A model generated the notes under the pieces. The model searched no databases, had not been told where the DNA came from, and saw only the letters and a list, made by a program, of their open reading frames with translations. Positions 7,671 to 18,897 of a DNA stretch of 64,000 nt are shown here, piece after piece. Position 1 is the stretch's first letter; every line of letters starts with the position of its first letter. The position numbers and the translations under genes are program-made. This DNA is from VRUE01 sp963840565 (GTDB lineage: Bacteria > Actinomycetota > Thermoleophilia > Solirubrobacterales > 70-9): assembly GCA_963840565.1 (NCBI GenBank), contig CAWIZH010000006.1, positions 434,001-498,000 on the forward strand, in the 5' to 3' direction.

Positions 7671-7724
7671 AGTTATTAGCGATTCCTAACATTTAGGCGG
7701 CGTCTTCGCTACCTTGCGCCGTCG

Positions 7725-8945
7725 ATGCGCGCTCCCCTTCGCGGTAACTCTTGGCGGCTGCTGCTGCCCGCGGCGCTGCTCCTCGCCGTCCTCTGCGTGG
7801 CCGCTTCGGCCCCGGCAAAGGACCTCGAAGAAAAGCTCAGCGCCACGCAGGGCAAGCTCAGCCACGTGCGCGAAAGCCAGAGTTCTCTGGCGGCGACGAT
7901 CGCCGAACAGAACAAGGCGATCGACTCGATGATCGGCGAAGTCTCCGCCCTGCGCCGGCAGCAGGCAGCGGTCGAGTCGGAACTGAGCGCGAAGCAGGAC
8001 GAACTCGACAGCGCGACCGCGAAGCTGGCCGCCGACAGGCACCAACTGGCCCTGGTCCGGGAACGCCTGCAGCGTGCGCTCAGCGTTTTGCGCGAGCGCC
8101 TGGTCGCGATCTACGAGGCCGGCAGCCCCGACATGCTCAACGTCGTCCTCGACTCGGCCAGCTGGTCGGAAGTCTCCACCCGGGCCGAGTACCTGAGCCA
8201 GGTCCAGGAATACGACGACTCCGTAGCTGGACGGGTGAAGGGGCTGCGCGACGAAGCGCGCGCGACGGTCAAGCGGATGACCGCCGTCCGCCTCCAGATC
8301 AAAGAGTCTCGCGATGCGATCGCGGTCAAGGAGCGCGAAGTCGCCGCGGCCAGTGCGGAAGCCGAGTCCCGCTTCGCCGAACTGAAGTCGGCCCAGGCCG
8401 AACGCCGCGCAGCGATGGAATCGCTTGAGTCGCGCGAAGAAGCGCTCGGCGACAACCTCGCGGCGATCTCCGAACAGATCGCCAGCACGACCGGCGAACC
8501 CGGTCCGGTCACCGGCACCCCGGCGCCGCTGACGCCGGGCCAGAGCGCCAACTACATCTCAGAAAGCCAGGCCAGCGTGCCCAGCGAGGCTCCGGCTGCA
8601 GTCGCGGCCGCGATCGAAGCGGCCAACTCGATCGCCACCACCCCCTACATCTGGGGCGGCGGTCACGGCTCCTTCGAATCCTCCGGCTACGACTGCTCGG
8701 GCGCGGTCAGCTTCGCCCTGCACGGCGGCGGCCTGCTCGAAAGCCCGCTCGACTCAACCGGCCTCGAGACCTGGGGCGAACCCGGCCCAGGCCAGTGGAT
8801 CACCGTCTACGCCAACGCCGAACACGCCTGGATGATCATCGCCGGCCTGGCCTTCGACACAGTAGGCGGCCCCGGCCCCCGCTGGCATTCCTCACCGGTC
8901 GACTCGCCAGAAGGCTTCATAGCCCGCCACCCCTCGGGCTACTAG
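7725..8945 (+). CDS. Secreted peptidoglycan hydrolase, coiled coil plus NlpC/P60-like domain
   Basis: A 406-residue exported protein: signal peptide (LLLPAALLLAVLCVAASAPA), a long coiled coil (about residues 30-265, Glu/Ala/Arg heptads) and a C-terminal papain-like endopeptidase domain. The catalytic Cys is in SSGYDCSGAVS (near residue 323), the His is in NAEHAWMI (near 366), and YIWGGGHG precedes the Cys as in NlpC/P60 enzymes. This is the architecture of actinobacterial RipA-like hydrolases, which cleave stem peptides during cell separation; the coiled coil normally docks an activator or blocks the active site. Monocistronic. Confidence 0.87.
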   Translation: MRAPLRGNSWRLLLPAALLLAVLCVAASAPAKDLEEKLSATQGKLSHVRESQSSLAATIAEQNKAIDSMIGEVSALRRQQAAVESELSAKQDELDSATAKLAADRHQLALVRERLQRALSVLRERLVAIYEAGSPDMLNVVLDSASWSEVSTRAEYLSQVQEYDDSVAGRVKGLRDEARATVKRMTAVRLQIKESRDAIAVKEREVAAASAEAESRFAELKSAQAERRAAMESLESREEALGDNLAAISEQIASTTGEPGPVTGTPAPLTPGQSANYISESQASVPSEAPAAVAAAIEAANSIATTPYIWGGGHGSFESSGYDCSGAVSFALHGGGLLESPLDSTGLETWGEPGPGQWITVYANAEHAWMIIAGLAFDTVGGPGPRWHSSPVDSPEGFIARHPSGY

Positions 8946-8951
8946 CCGCCG

Positions 8952-8990
8952 ACGGGCCTCAGGCGTCCATATAGCGGACGTTTCAGGCCC
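8952..8990. terminator. Bidirectional hairpin between convergent genes
   Basis: GGGCCTCAGGCGTCC pairs with GGACGTTTCAGGCCC (with G-T pairs) around ATATAGC. It lies in the 57-base gap between the cell-wall hydrolase (plus) and the MBL/rhodanese gene (minus), so it probably terminates both. Confidence 0.5.
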
Positions 8991-9002
8991 ATCGGGCCGC
9001 AG

Positions 9003-10361
9003 TTAGGCCTGCCAGTGCGCGGCGTTGCCGCGGCTGACGTGGATCACGCCCTCGAAGCCTTCGCGCTGGAGGATCGAGGCGGCCAAGCCGCTGCGCTTGC
9101 CGGCCTTGCAGATGGTCGCGACCTGGCGCTCGCGCGGCACCTCGTCGATGCGGTTGCGGAGCTGGCCGAAAGGGATATGAAGCGAGCCGGGGATGTGGGC
9201 GGACTCGTACTCGGCGGCATTGCGCACGTCGAGGACCAGGGGCCCGTCGGAGCCGTCTAGCCGCCGCGCCAGCTCGGCCAGGTCGATCGCCTCGATCCGC
9301 TCGACCGGCCGGTCCTCGGCCCGCCAGGCGGTCATGCCGCCGCCGAGGAAGCCGCGCACGCGCAGGCCGACCGCGGCGAGCAGTTCGGCCGCCTCGAGCT
9401 CGTTGCCGTCGGAGGCGGCGACGACGAGCAGCTCGGCGTCGACCGGGACTACCTGGGCCACCTTGGTGGCGAAGCCGGTGTCGTAGCCGGAAGCGCTGAT
9501 TGCGCCGGGGATGTGGGCCTCGTCGAACTGTTCGTTGGTGCGCGAGTCGACCGCCAGGGCGCCGCCGGCGATCGCCGCCTCGAAGCCGTGCGGGGTGAGC
9601 TGGGTGGGGGAGGAGATCGATTCGACCAGGGGGCCGCGGTTGAGCGAGACGATGTGCTCGACGTTGGGCGGCTTGCTGCCAATCGAGGCGACCGCGTCGG
9701 CGACGAACTCGGCCTCACTCTCGAACTCGAGGGCGCGGTTGTGGCGCCGCTCGAAGCCAATCGTCGAGCAGGTCTTGAGGTCGATCCCGGAGCTGCCGCA
9801 GAGCGAGCCGCCGAGGTGGCCCGGCCAGACCTCGGTCTCCTCGGGCAAGGTCAAGAGGCGCTCGTGCAGCGAGCGAAAGATGTCGGCAGCGCCCTCGCGT
9901 GGCTCGACCGCGAGGTCGGGACGGGCGACGTCGCCGACGAAGAGGCAGTCTCCGGTCAGCGCCGCCCAGGGGTCGCCGCCGCGGGCGGCGTCGCGCAGCA
10001 GGAAGGAGGTGTGCTCGGGGCGGTGGCCGGGAGTGTGGATCGCCTCGATCGTCGCGCCCTCGCCCAGCCCCAGGGCCCAGCCGTCGCCGAACGCCTCGTG
10101 CGGGTACTCCGCTTCGGCCAGCTCGTGGACGTGGATCGTCGCCCCGGTCGCGCGGGCGAGGCGGCCATGGCCGGAGACGTGGTCGGCGTGGTTGTGGGTC
10201 TCCAGTACGTGCTCGATCCGCACTCCGTGCAGGCGGGCGAGGTGCAGGTAGGGGTCGATGTCCCACTGCGGATCGACCACCGCGGCGACGCCGGAGGCGG
10301 TGTCGCCGACCAGGTAGGAGGCACAGCCGAGGTCCTCGTGGATTATCTGGCGGAAGAGCAC
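9003..10361 (-). CDS. MBL-fold hydrolase fused to two rhodanese domains
   Basis: A 452-residue protein. The N-terminal metallo-beta-lactamase domain contains THNHADHVSGH (the HxHxDH metal motif), HTPGHRPEH and TGDCLFVGD, as in persulfide dioxygenase (ETHE1) and glyoxalase II enzymes. Two rhodanese domains follow. The second has the active Cys loop ATICKAGKRS; in the first the equivalent loop reads VVAASDGNE with no Cys, so it is probably structural. The GTG start at 10361 (VLFRQIIHEDLG) fits the family start; upstream codons are not conserved. It is divergent from acs. Likely role: sulfane-sulfur handling. The substrate is inferred. Confidence 0.85.
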   Translation of the reverse strand: MLFRQIIHEDLGCASYLVGDTASGVAAVVDPQWDIDPYLHLARLHGVRIEHVLETHNHADHVSGHGRLARATGATIHVHELAEAEYPHEAFGDGWALGLGEGATIEAIHTPGHRPEHTSFLLRDAARGGDPWAALTGDCLFVGDVARPDLAVEPREGAADIFRSLHERLLTLPEETEVWPGHLGGSLCGSSGIDLKTCSTIGFERRHNRALEFESEAEFVADAVASIGSKPPNVEHIVSLNRGPLVESISSPTQLTPHGFEAAIAGGALAVDSRTNEQFDEAHIPGAISASGYDTGFATKVAQVVPVDAELLVVAASDGNELEAAELLAAVGLRVRGFLGGGMTAWRAEDRPVERIEAIDLAELARRLDGSDGPLVLDVRNAAEYESAHIPGSLHIPFGQLRNRIDEVPRERQVATICKAGKRSGLAASILQREGFEGVIHVSRGNAAHWQA

Positions 10362-10435
10362 TTGAGCGGTCCCAATCGAATCGGTGGGCAAACGGTTACG
10401 GTTGGGATCAGGGTAGCGGCGAGGAAGGGAGCGGA

Positions 10436-12418
<1,983 letters not shown>

Positions 12419-12421
12419 GCG

Positions 12422-13228
12422 CTATCCGCTGCGCTCCTCGACCAGGCGCTGGACCGCGACCTCGAGCGACTGCAGCTGTTCCTGCACGCTCTTCAGCTCG
12501 CGCAGGGCGAGCGCCTCGGCGCTGACCTGCTCGGCGGCCAGCTCTTCCTCGACCTCGACGATTTCGGGGCTGAGGAAGCGCTGGGCGAAGGCGCCGGTGA
12601 GCAGGGCGACGAAGCCGATGCCGATGATCAGGATCGCGACCGAGACGATTTCGCCGCCGGTCGTAGTCGGGTAGATGTTGGAGCCGAGTGTGGTCATCGT
12701 CGTCACCGCCCAGTAGACCCCCTGCCAGTCGTTGAGGTGCTGGGAGCCTTTCTCGAAGGCGACGAAGAGGGCGCCGCCGCCGATCACGGTGAGGAAGGCG
12801 AGGAACATCGCGTAGTGCAGCCCCTGCAGCGAGAAGACCTCGCGCGAGAGCTGGGCCAGGCGCAGCAACCTGGTCAAGCGCAGCAGCCGCAGCACGCGCA
12901 GGCTCTGCAGGCCGGCGGGGAGGATGGGAGGCGTGAAGATGACGATGAAGGGGTCGAGCGGATGGTGGCGTAGCCACTTGCGGCGACTGGGGACGACGGC
13001 CAGCATCACCACCAGCTCGATCAGGAAGGCGGTCCAGGTGACCCAGTTGAGGATCCGGGCGACGTCCTCCAGCACGCCGCCCGGGTGCGACTCGCTGATC
13101 GCCACCATCGGCAGCGTCAGCGCCGCCGCGATCAGCATCGGCGTGTTCAGCCGTTCGGCCACCCGCGTGCTGCGCGCGTCCATCCCAGGTGGGTAGACCT
13201 TGAGCTCCTGCTGCGTTTCAGACGCCAT
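12422..13228 (-). CDS. Voltage-gated-type ion channel with atypical selectivity filter
   Basis: A 268-residue membrane protein. It has S1-S3 hydrophobic segments, an S4-like helix with Arg every third residue (LRVLRLLRLTRLLRLAQLSR, about 110-129), a pore helix (WQGVYWAVTTMTT), the filter TLGSN (about 180-184), an S6 helix (VSVAILIIGIGFVALLTGAF) and a C-terminal coiled coil. Potassium channels carry TVGYG; here Tyr is Ser and the second Gly is Asn. The fold is clear, but potassium selectivity should not be assumed. It converges with acs, with 3 bases between the stops. Confidence 0.85.
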   Translation of the reverse strand: MASETQQELKVYPPGMDARSTRVAERLNTPMLIAAALTLPMVAISESHPGGVLEDVARILNWVTWTAFLIELVVMLAVVPSRRKWLRHHPLDPFIVIFTPPILPAGLQSLRVLRLLRLTRLLRLAQLSREVFSLQGLHYAMFLAFLTVIGGGALFVAFEKGSQHLNDWQGVYWAVTTMTTLGSNIYPTTTGGEIVSVAILIIGIGFVALLTGAFAQRFLSPEIVEVEEELAAEQVSAEALALRELKSVQEQLQSLEVAVQRLVEERSG

Positions 13229-13340
13229 CCGGGTCTGATTCGACGTCGGCGGTCCGGTGCCTACCCTCGCGCTTCATTTGCACGCGCTGCAACCAGCTGC
13301 CGGGATGATGTGGCGGCAAAACGACCGTACAGGAGGCGTC

Positions 13341-13541
13341 ATGACCGAGATCAGCGTCGCGACCCGATTCGTCGATGACTACAACATCGGGCAGTTCAAG
13401 ATGAATCTTGCTCAGACTGTTCAGGACATCACCAAATTGGGTCTGGAGCCCAGAGTGTCCCTCAGCCATGTCACCAATGGCCCCGGCGAATTTCATTACA
13501 TGGGCGTCGTCACAGGGGTGAGGCTTCAGAAGTTGGGCTGA
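13341..13541 (+). CDS. Small protein of unknown function
   Basis: 66 residues starting at ATG 13341 with a perfect AGGAGG six bases upstream, which decides this start over the longer open frame. Predicted soluble, with alternating beta-type stretches (RVSLSHVTNG, FHYMGVVTGV). No family recognised. It is 112 bases from the divergent channel gene and followed by a hairpin plus T-run at 13559. The strong ribosome site suggests an expressed protein. Confidence 0.6.
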   Translation: MTEISVATRFVDDYNIGQFKMNLAQTVQDITKLGLEPRVSLSHVTNGPGEFHYMGVVTGVRLQKLG

Positions 13542-13558
13542 CTCGCCACACGGCCGAG

Positions 13559-13577
13559 CGCCTCGCGGCGCTTTTCC
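13559..13577 (+). terminator. Intrinsic terminator-like hairpin
   Basis: GCGCC-TCGC-GGCGC followed by TTTT, just after the small gene ending at 13541 and before ahcY. The stem is short (5 bp) and the T-run short, so it is of modest strength. Confidence 0.5.
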
Positions 13578-13630
13578 CGGCGGCTTCGTACCATGGTCGG
13601 GCAAGCAATCGATCAGGAGACGCGCACTCG

Positions 13631-15058
<1,428 letters not shown>

Positions 15059-15088
15059 GCCCGCCTCGGGCGCTGTCAAGGCGCACTC

Positions 15089-15117
15089 TTGACACCAGCA
15101 CCTCCAAGCGCTAAAGA
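15089..15117 (+). promoter_or_regulatory. Sigma-70-type promoter candidate for the SGNH gene
   Basis: TTGACA, a 17-base spacer, then TAAAGA, about 70 bases upstream of the secreted hydrolase start. The -35 is perfect and the -10 is weak (three of six). Confidence 0.45.
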
Positions 15118-15136
15118 TTATCCAATCGATCCCTGA

Positions 15137-15160
15137 CCAAGCGGAGGCCTCTCCGCTTGG
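15137..15160. terminator. Perfect 10-bp hairpin between ahcY and the SGNH gene
   Basis: CCAAGCGGAG-GCCT-CTCCGCTTGG. It lies 79 bases after the ahcY stop and downstream of the promoter candidate at 15089, so it would also form in the leader of the next transcript. No T-run. It may be a rho-independent-like terminator for ahcY or a 5'-leader structure. Confidence 0.5.
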
Positions 15161-15187
15161 TGGTGGCGCTACGGGAGAGTGATGGAT

Positions 15188-16960
15188 ATGAGAAGCACAC
15201 GGCTTGGCCTTGCAATCGGAGTAAGCGTGGTAGTCCTTATCTTGACGGCGAGCCACGCCCCCGCGTTCGTCAACAACGGAGAATTCGAATCGACGAGCGG
15301 CACCTATCCGGTATCGATCACCGGCTTTGGCGCCGCCGCACAGCCATTGGCGGTAATTGGCTGGGGCGCCCCTCAGTACTGGTTTCGCTGCAAAAGCATT
15401 TCCGAGACCGGCAAACTGACAGAACGCACGCCAACGCTTGAGCTGACACCCAGCTACCAGGGGTGCGAAGCGGTGCACGGAGGAGGAGCCACTGGCGCCA
15501 CCGTCACCAATAAAGGATGCAGCTTGCGATACACGATAAAAAACGAGTCCGCCACGAATCGGGAAGTCTTCGAAGCCGCAAATGAACTGGTTGGGGCCGG
15601 CTGCGTGCTTACCTTTACGGGAGGTGGATGCACCCTGGAAATCGCCGCGCAGACGCCGATAACGCAGGCGGCAAGCATGACCGACTATCAGGAAAGTCTG
15701 GGAAAACTTGGGACATTCGAATATCTGTCGGTGTTCTCTAGCGACCGTATGAAATACACGAGCAAAGGGTGCGGAGAAAGCGCTGCTGAAAAATCCGAAG
15801 GCGCGTATCTCAAAAATGAAGCGACGTTGGAAAAAGTCCTCGCGGAGGCTCCCTGGGTCGTCAGCGTGGGTGAGTCCTACATGTCAGGTGAGGGCGGTCG
15901 CTGGGCTGGGAACGTTGGCTTCTTCAGCAGTACGACCCCCATCGATGCACTGGGGCCCAGTGCCTACTACGACAACGGAGCCAACACCGGTGAACTGGTT
16001 GCAGGCTGCCACCGTTCGCATTCCGCACAAACATATATAGGTGCTTTGGCCAACATAGGAGTTAACGGCAAGAATTTTGCATGCTCTGGAGCGCGCACGT
16101 CTAGCTACGCGAAGGAAGGAGTCTTCAAGCCGGGTCTCGACAATGGCCTTGGACTGGGAGAAGGCCAGGCCACCATGCTGGAAAAATTTGCCAAAACCCA
16201 TCAGGTCAAAATGATCTTGCTGCAAATCGGCGGTACTAACTTCAATTTTGCTGACATCGCGAGGGCATGTGTGGTGAGCTATATCGCAGGCGTATTCAGC
16301 TACTGCAGCTCCCAAACCAGCGTTCTCGAAAATTTTACCGTCACAAAAGTGGCAGAACAGAAGGACCTGATCAAGGCTGCGATATTGAGGGTGTCGGCCG
16401 CAATGACGGCGGCAGGCTACAGCAGTAAAGCTCCCACTTACAAGATTCTCATCGAGAACTACCCGCTGGTGCTGCCCAGGGGACCAAGCAATCGATATGA
16501 CGAAGCACTGAACGGTGGTCAGCGGGTTGAATACGGATGCCCGTTCTATGATCAAGATGCAAATTGGTTTGAATCTGCCACCGCTGTCGTCAATGGCACT
16601 CTGTTTGAAGCAGCTGCCGCGACCGGTCTTACGAACCTAATGTATTTGGATGCAACCAAAGCTTTCAGCGGTCACCGAGTGTGTGAAATTGGCGTGGACG
16701 TAGTGCAGGGGGGCGAGACCTGGCTTAGTTCGGGGGTCGTGAACAAAAGTGAGTGGGTTACGCAGATTTTTGGTGCGCCTTCAGCGGTATTCCAAAAACA
16801 GGAAAGCCTGCATCCGGACTATTGGGGTCAGATGGCGCTGCGTAACTGCGTAAGGCAGGCCTACAACCAGGGCAAACCCAAAGGCGGCATCTGTGAAATC
16901 TCAGGTGCGGGCCTCAATGCCCAGGAAGAGCCCGTGATGAATCTCCGGGCGTGGCCTTAG
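15188..16960 (+). CDS. Secreted SGNH/GDSL-type hydrolase
   Basis: About 590 residues. ATG 15188 is preferred (GGGAG ten bases upstream); ATG 15182 is possible. The signal peptide is followed by a Cys-rich N-terminal region of about 200 residues with no recognised family, then an SGNH esterase domain. Block I is VVSVGESYMSGEGGRW (nucleophile Ser near 228, Glu replacing the usual Asp), block II NFACSGARTSS, block III QIGGTNFNF (Thr-Asn where GGND is usual), block V SLHPDYWGQ (catalytic His). The closest pattern is the actinobacterial secreted lipase/esterase group with GDSYxSGEGGRW. The gene is visibly AT-richer, with codons its neighbours avoid, suggesting transfer. Substrate unknown. Confidence 0.8.
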   Translation: MRSTRLGLAIGVSVVVLILTASHAPAFVNNGEFESTSGTYPVSITGFGAAAQPLAVIGWGAPQYWFRCKSISETGKLTERTPTLELTPSYQGCEAVHGGGATGATVTNKGCSLRYTIKNESATNREVFEAANELVGAGCVLTFTGGGCTLEIAAQTPITQAASMTDYQESLGKLGTFEYLSVFSSDRMKYTSKGCGESAAEKSEGAYLKNEATLEKVLAEAPWVVSVGESYMSGEGGRWAGNVGFFSSTTPIDALGPSAYYDNGANTGELVAGCHRSHSAQTYIGALANIGVNGKNFACSGARTSSYAKEGVFKPGLDNGLGLGEGQATMLEKFAKTHQVKMILLQIGGTNFNFADIARACVVSYIAGVFSYCSSQTSVLENFTVTKVAEQKDLIKAAILRVSAAMTAAGYSSKAPTYKILIENYPLVLPRGPSNRYDEALNGGQRVEYGCPFYDQDANWFESATAVVNGTLFEAAAATGLTNLMYLDATKAFSGHRVCEIGVDVVQGGETWLSSGVVNKSEWVTQIFGAPSAVFQKQESLHPDYWGQMALRNCVRQAYNQGKPKGGICEISGAGLNAQEEPVMNLRAWP

Positions 16961-17535
16961 CCGGGCGCCACCACCAGGGTCGCGTTCATGCCTTTGGCGT
17001 CGTGTTTGTAGAGGCTGCAGTAGAGGTGGTAAGTGCCAGGGGCAAGGCTGAGGTGGGCGTTCGTCTGTTCTAAGGTCGCCGCCGTTGGGACTTCCAGCGG
17101 CGGTTCTTCGCTGCCTTCGAGCTGGAGTTTGAGGTTGTGGGGGTCTTCGCCCTGGTTGTTTAGCTCGACGATCGTTTCGCCGGCGCTGACTTCGGGTCGG
17201 GAGAGGGTGTAGCTGTACTCGATCGCTTTGACGCCGAGGTGGTTGATCTGGGACTGGGGCTCTTCGGCAGGCGGCACTGCTGGTGGCGGCAGGGCAGCCG
17301 GGGGAGCGAAGGCCGAAGGCTGGTCGTCGCAGCTCCACCAGTGCCTGAGGCGCTTGACCCGCCGTAGCTGCCCGTGTCGCTTGATCTTTTTGACGACTGG
17401 CTTCGAGTGTCGCTGCCAAGTACAGCCTTCGGCCGAGGCCGCCGGCGCGGCGAGAGCGAGCGAGCCCGCCGTCATCGCCAAGGCCACGGCGCCGGCCAGC
17501 CCGAGGCGGATCGGGCCCGCTGCCTCCGTGCTCAC
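16957..17535 (-). CDS. Secreted cupredoxin-domain protein
   Basis: 192 residues from GTG 17535, which overlaps the upstream DUF1501 stop by 4 bases. A signal peptide (LGLAGAVALAMTAGSLALAAPAASA) is followed by a basic region (KPVVKKIKRHGQLRRVKRLRH), a Pro/Ala linker and a C-terminal cupredoxin domain. Copper ligands: His in GEDPHNLKL, then Cys, His and Met in YHLYCSLYKHDAKGM. It is the last gene of the DUF1800-DUF1501-cupredoxin operon and converges with the SGNH gene, overlapping its end by 4 bases. Probably an extracytoplasmic copper or electron-transfer protein for its operon partners (inferred). Confidence 0.8.
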   Translation of the reverse strand: MSTEAAGPIRLGLAGAVALAMTAGSLALAAPAASAEGCTWQRHSKPVVKKIKRHGQLRRVKRLRHWWSCDDQPSAFAPPAALPPPAVPPAEEPQSQINHLGVKAIEYSYTLSRPEVSAGETIVELNNQGEDPHNLKLQLEGSEEPPLEVPTAATLEQTNAHLSLAPGTYHLYCSLYKHDAKGMNATLVVAPG

Positions 17536-18887
17536 GCCCTCACCAGCACCGGTCGCTGGAACGACGATGCCCCCGGGATGACCGAGGCGGCGTCGTGCCC
17601 CAGCCATTGCTCGAGCAAGGAGCAGTACATGGCGCGGAAATCGCTGGTCACGCGGACGTTGTCGTTGCCGTCGAGCTGCGCCAGGCCGGGGAACTCGCCG
17701 ACCATTTCGCCCTTGGCCTTGGAGCCGACGACGAAGGCGCAGCCGGCGGCGCCGTGGTCGGTGCCGAGCGAGCCGTTCTCCTCCGGGCGGCGCCCGAACT
17801 CGCTCCACATCTCGATCAGGACCCGGTCGGCGAGGCCCCGTTTCTCGAGGTCGCGCTGGAAGGCGAGGATCCCCTCGCAGGTCTCTTTCAGCCCGCGCGA
17901 GAGGTCTTCGGCCTCGTCGGCGTGGGTGTCGTAGCCGCCCGAGGCGCGCACCGTCACCACCCGCATCGGCAGGCCGGCGTCGATGAAGGCGGCGAGACCG
18001 GCGAGCTTGTGGGAGAAGTTCGTCGCCGGGTAGGAAACCGGGCTGGTGAAGCCGCCGAGCCCGCCGAGGTCGGTGCGCAGCTTGTCGGTCTGGGCCGTGG
18101 CGCGGCGCACCTGGGCCAGGCCGACGGAGTCCGAAGGCAGCGAGCCGAAGCGGGCGAAGCTCTTGTACATCTCGTCGGAGATCGGCTGGTCGACGTGCGA
18201 CCAGAGGTCGTAGCCATCGACGCTGTCGATCGCCGCCACCGGGCGCTGCGCGGTGGCGATCATCGGCGAGAGCGAGCCGTCCATCGAGAGTCCCTGCAGC
18301 GGATTGTCGTCCTCGCCGACCTGGTCGAGGTAGCGGCCCAGCCAGCCGGTGTGGAAGCCGACGTCGAGCTCGCCGATCTCGTAGTAGTGGCGCGAGGTGA
18401 AGTGCGACTGGTCGGGGTGGTCGTAGCCGATCGCCGGGAAGACGCTTACCTTTTCCTCACCGTGCAGGGTCGCCAGGCCGGCCGCCGAGGGATGCCAGCG
18501 CAGGGTCGGGTCCTCGGCGAATTCCGTTCCCGCGTCGGGAGCGAGGGCAAGGTTCGGGCGCAGCTGCGTGTAGCGCGGGTCACCGGTCGGGGCGAGCACG
18601 CTGAGCGCGTCGATGCCACCGTCGAAGAAGATCGAGACGAGGATCTTGTCGGTCGCCGCCGCTTGCGCGATCCCCTCCTCGAAGGCGGCGAGCGGGATCT
18701 TCGAGGCGCCGTAGACGGCCAGTGCCAGGCCGGCGCTCCAGGAGAGGAAGCTGCGCCGCGAGAGCCCGGTCCCGGCCGGCTCGGGCATGCCGACCTCGAT
18801 CGCCGGCAGGCCCCGGCCCGCTTCGGCCGCGGCGGAGCGCAGCAGCTGCGAGCGGGTGTAGTCGTTGCAGCAGTTGTGCCTCGCCAT
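17532..18887 (-). CDS. DUF1501 family protein (Tat-exported)
   Basis: A 451-residue protein. After 42 residues comes a twin-arginine signal (LSRRSFLSWSAGLALAVYG), so it is exported folded. The body carries DUF1501 hallmarks: VSIFFDGGIDALSVLAPTGDPRY near the start and SHFTSRHYYEIGE, GGYDTHADEAEDLSRGL and SEFGRRPEENGSLGTDHGAAGCAFV later, a pattern related to the alkaline phosphatase/sulfatase fold. DUF1501 genes almost always pair with DUF1800 genes, as here (10-base gap). The biochemical role of the pair is not established. Confidence 0.88.
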   Translation of the reverse strand: MARHNCCNDYTRSQLLRSAAAEAGRGLPAIEVGMPEPAGTGLSRRSFLSWSAGLALAVYGASKIPLAAFEEGIAQAAATDKILVSIFFDGGIDALSVLAPTGDPRYTQLRPNLALAPDAGTEFAEDPTLRWHPSAAGLATLHGEEKVSVFPAIGYDHPDQSHFTSRHYYEIGELDVGFHTGWLGRYLDQVGEDDNPLQGLSMDGSLSPMIATAQRPVAAIDSVDGYDLWSHVDQPISDEMYKSFARFGSLPSDSVGLAQVRRATAQTDKLRTDLGGLGGFTSPVSYPATNFSHKLAGLAAFIDAGLPMRVVTVRASGGYDTHADEAEDLSRGLKETCEGILAFQRDLEKRGLADRVLIEMWSEFGRRPEENGSLGTDHGAAGCAFVVGSKAKGEMVGEFPGLAQLDGNDNVRVTSDFRAMYCSLLEQWLGHDAASVIPGASSFQRPVLVRA

Positions 18888-18897
18888 CAGCTCTCCC

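Noticed and set aside
7615..7724. Cyclic-di-AMP (ydaO) riboswitch before the cell-wall hydrolase
   Set aside because: Plausible by gene context, but the 110-base stretch is too short and lacks recognisable ydaO motifs.
13542..13630. SAH riboswitch upstream of ahcY
   Set aside because: The 89-base leader has only a short terminator-like hairpin and none of the conserved SAH-aptamer pattern.
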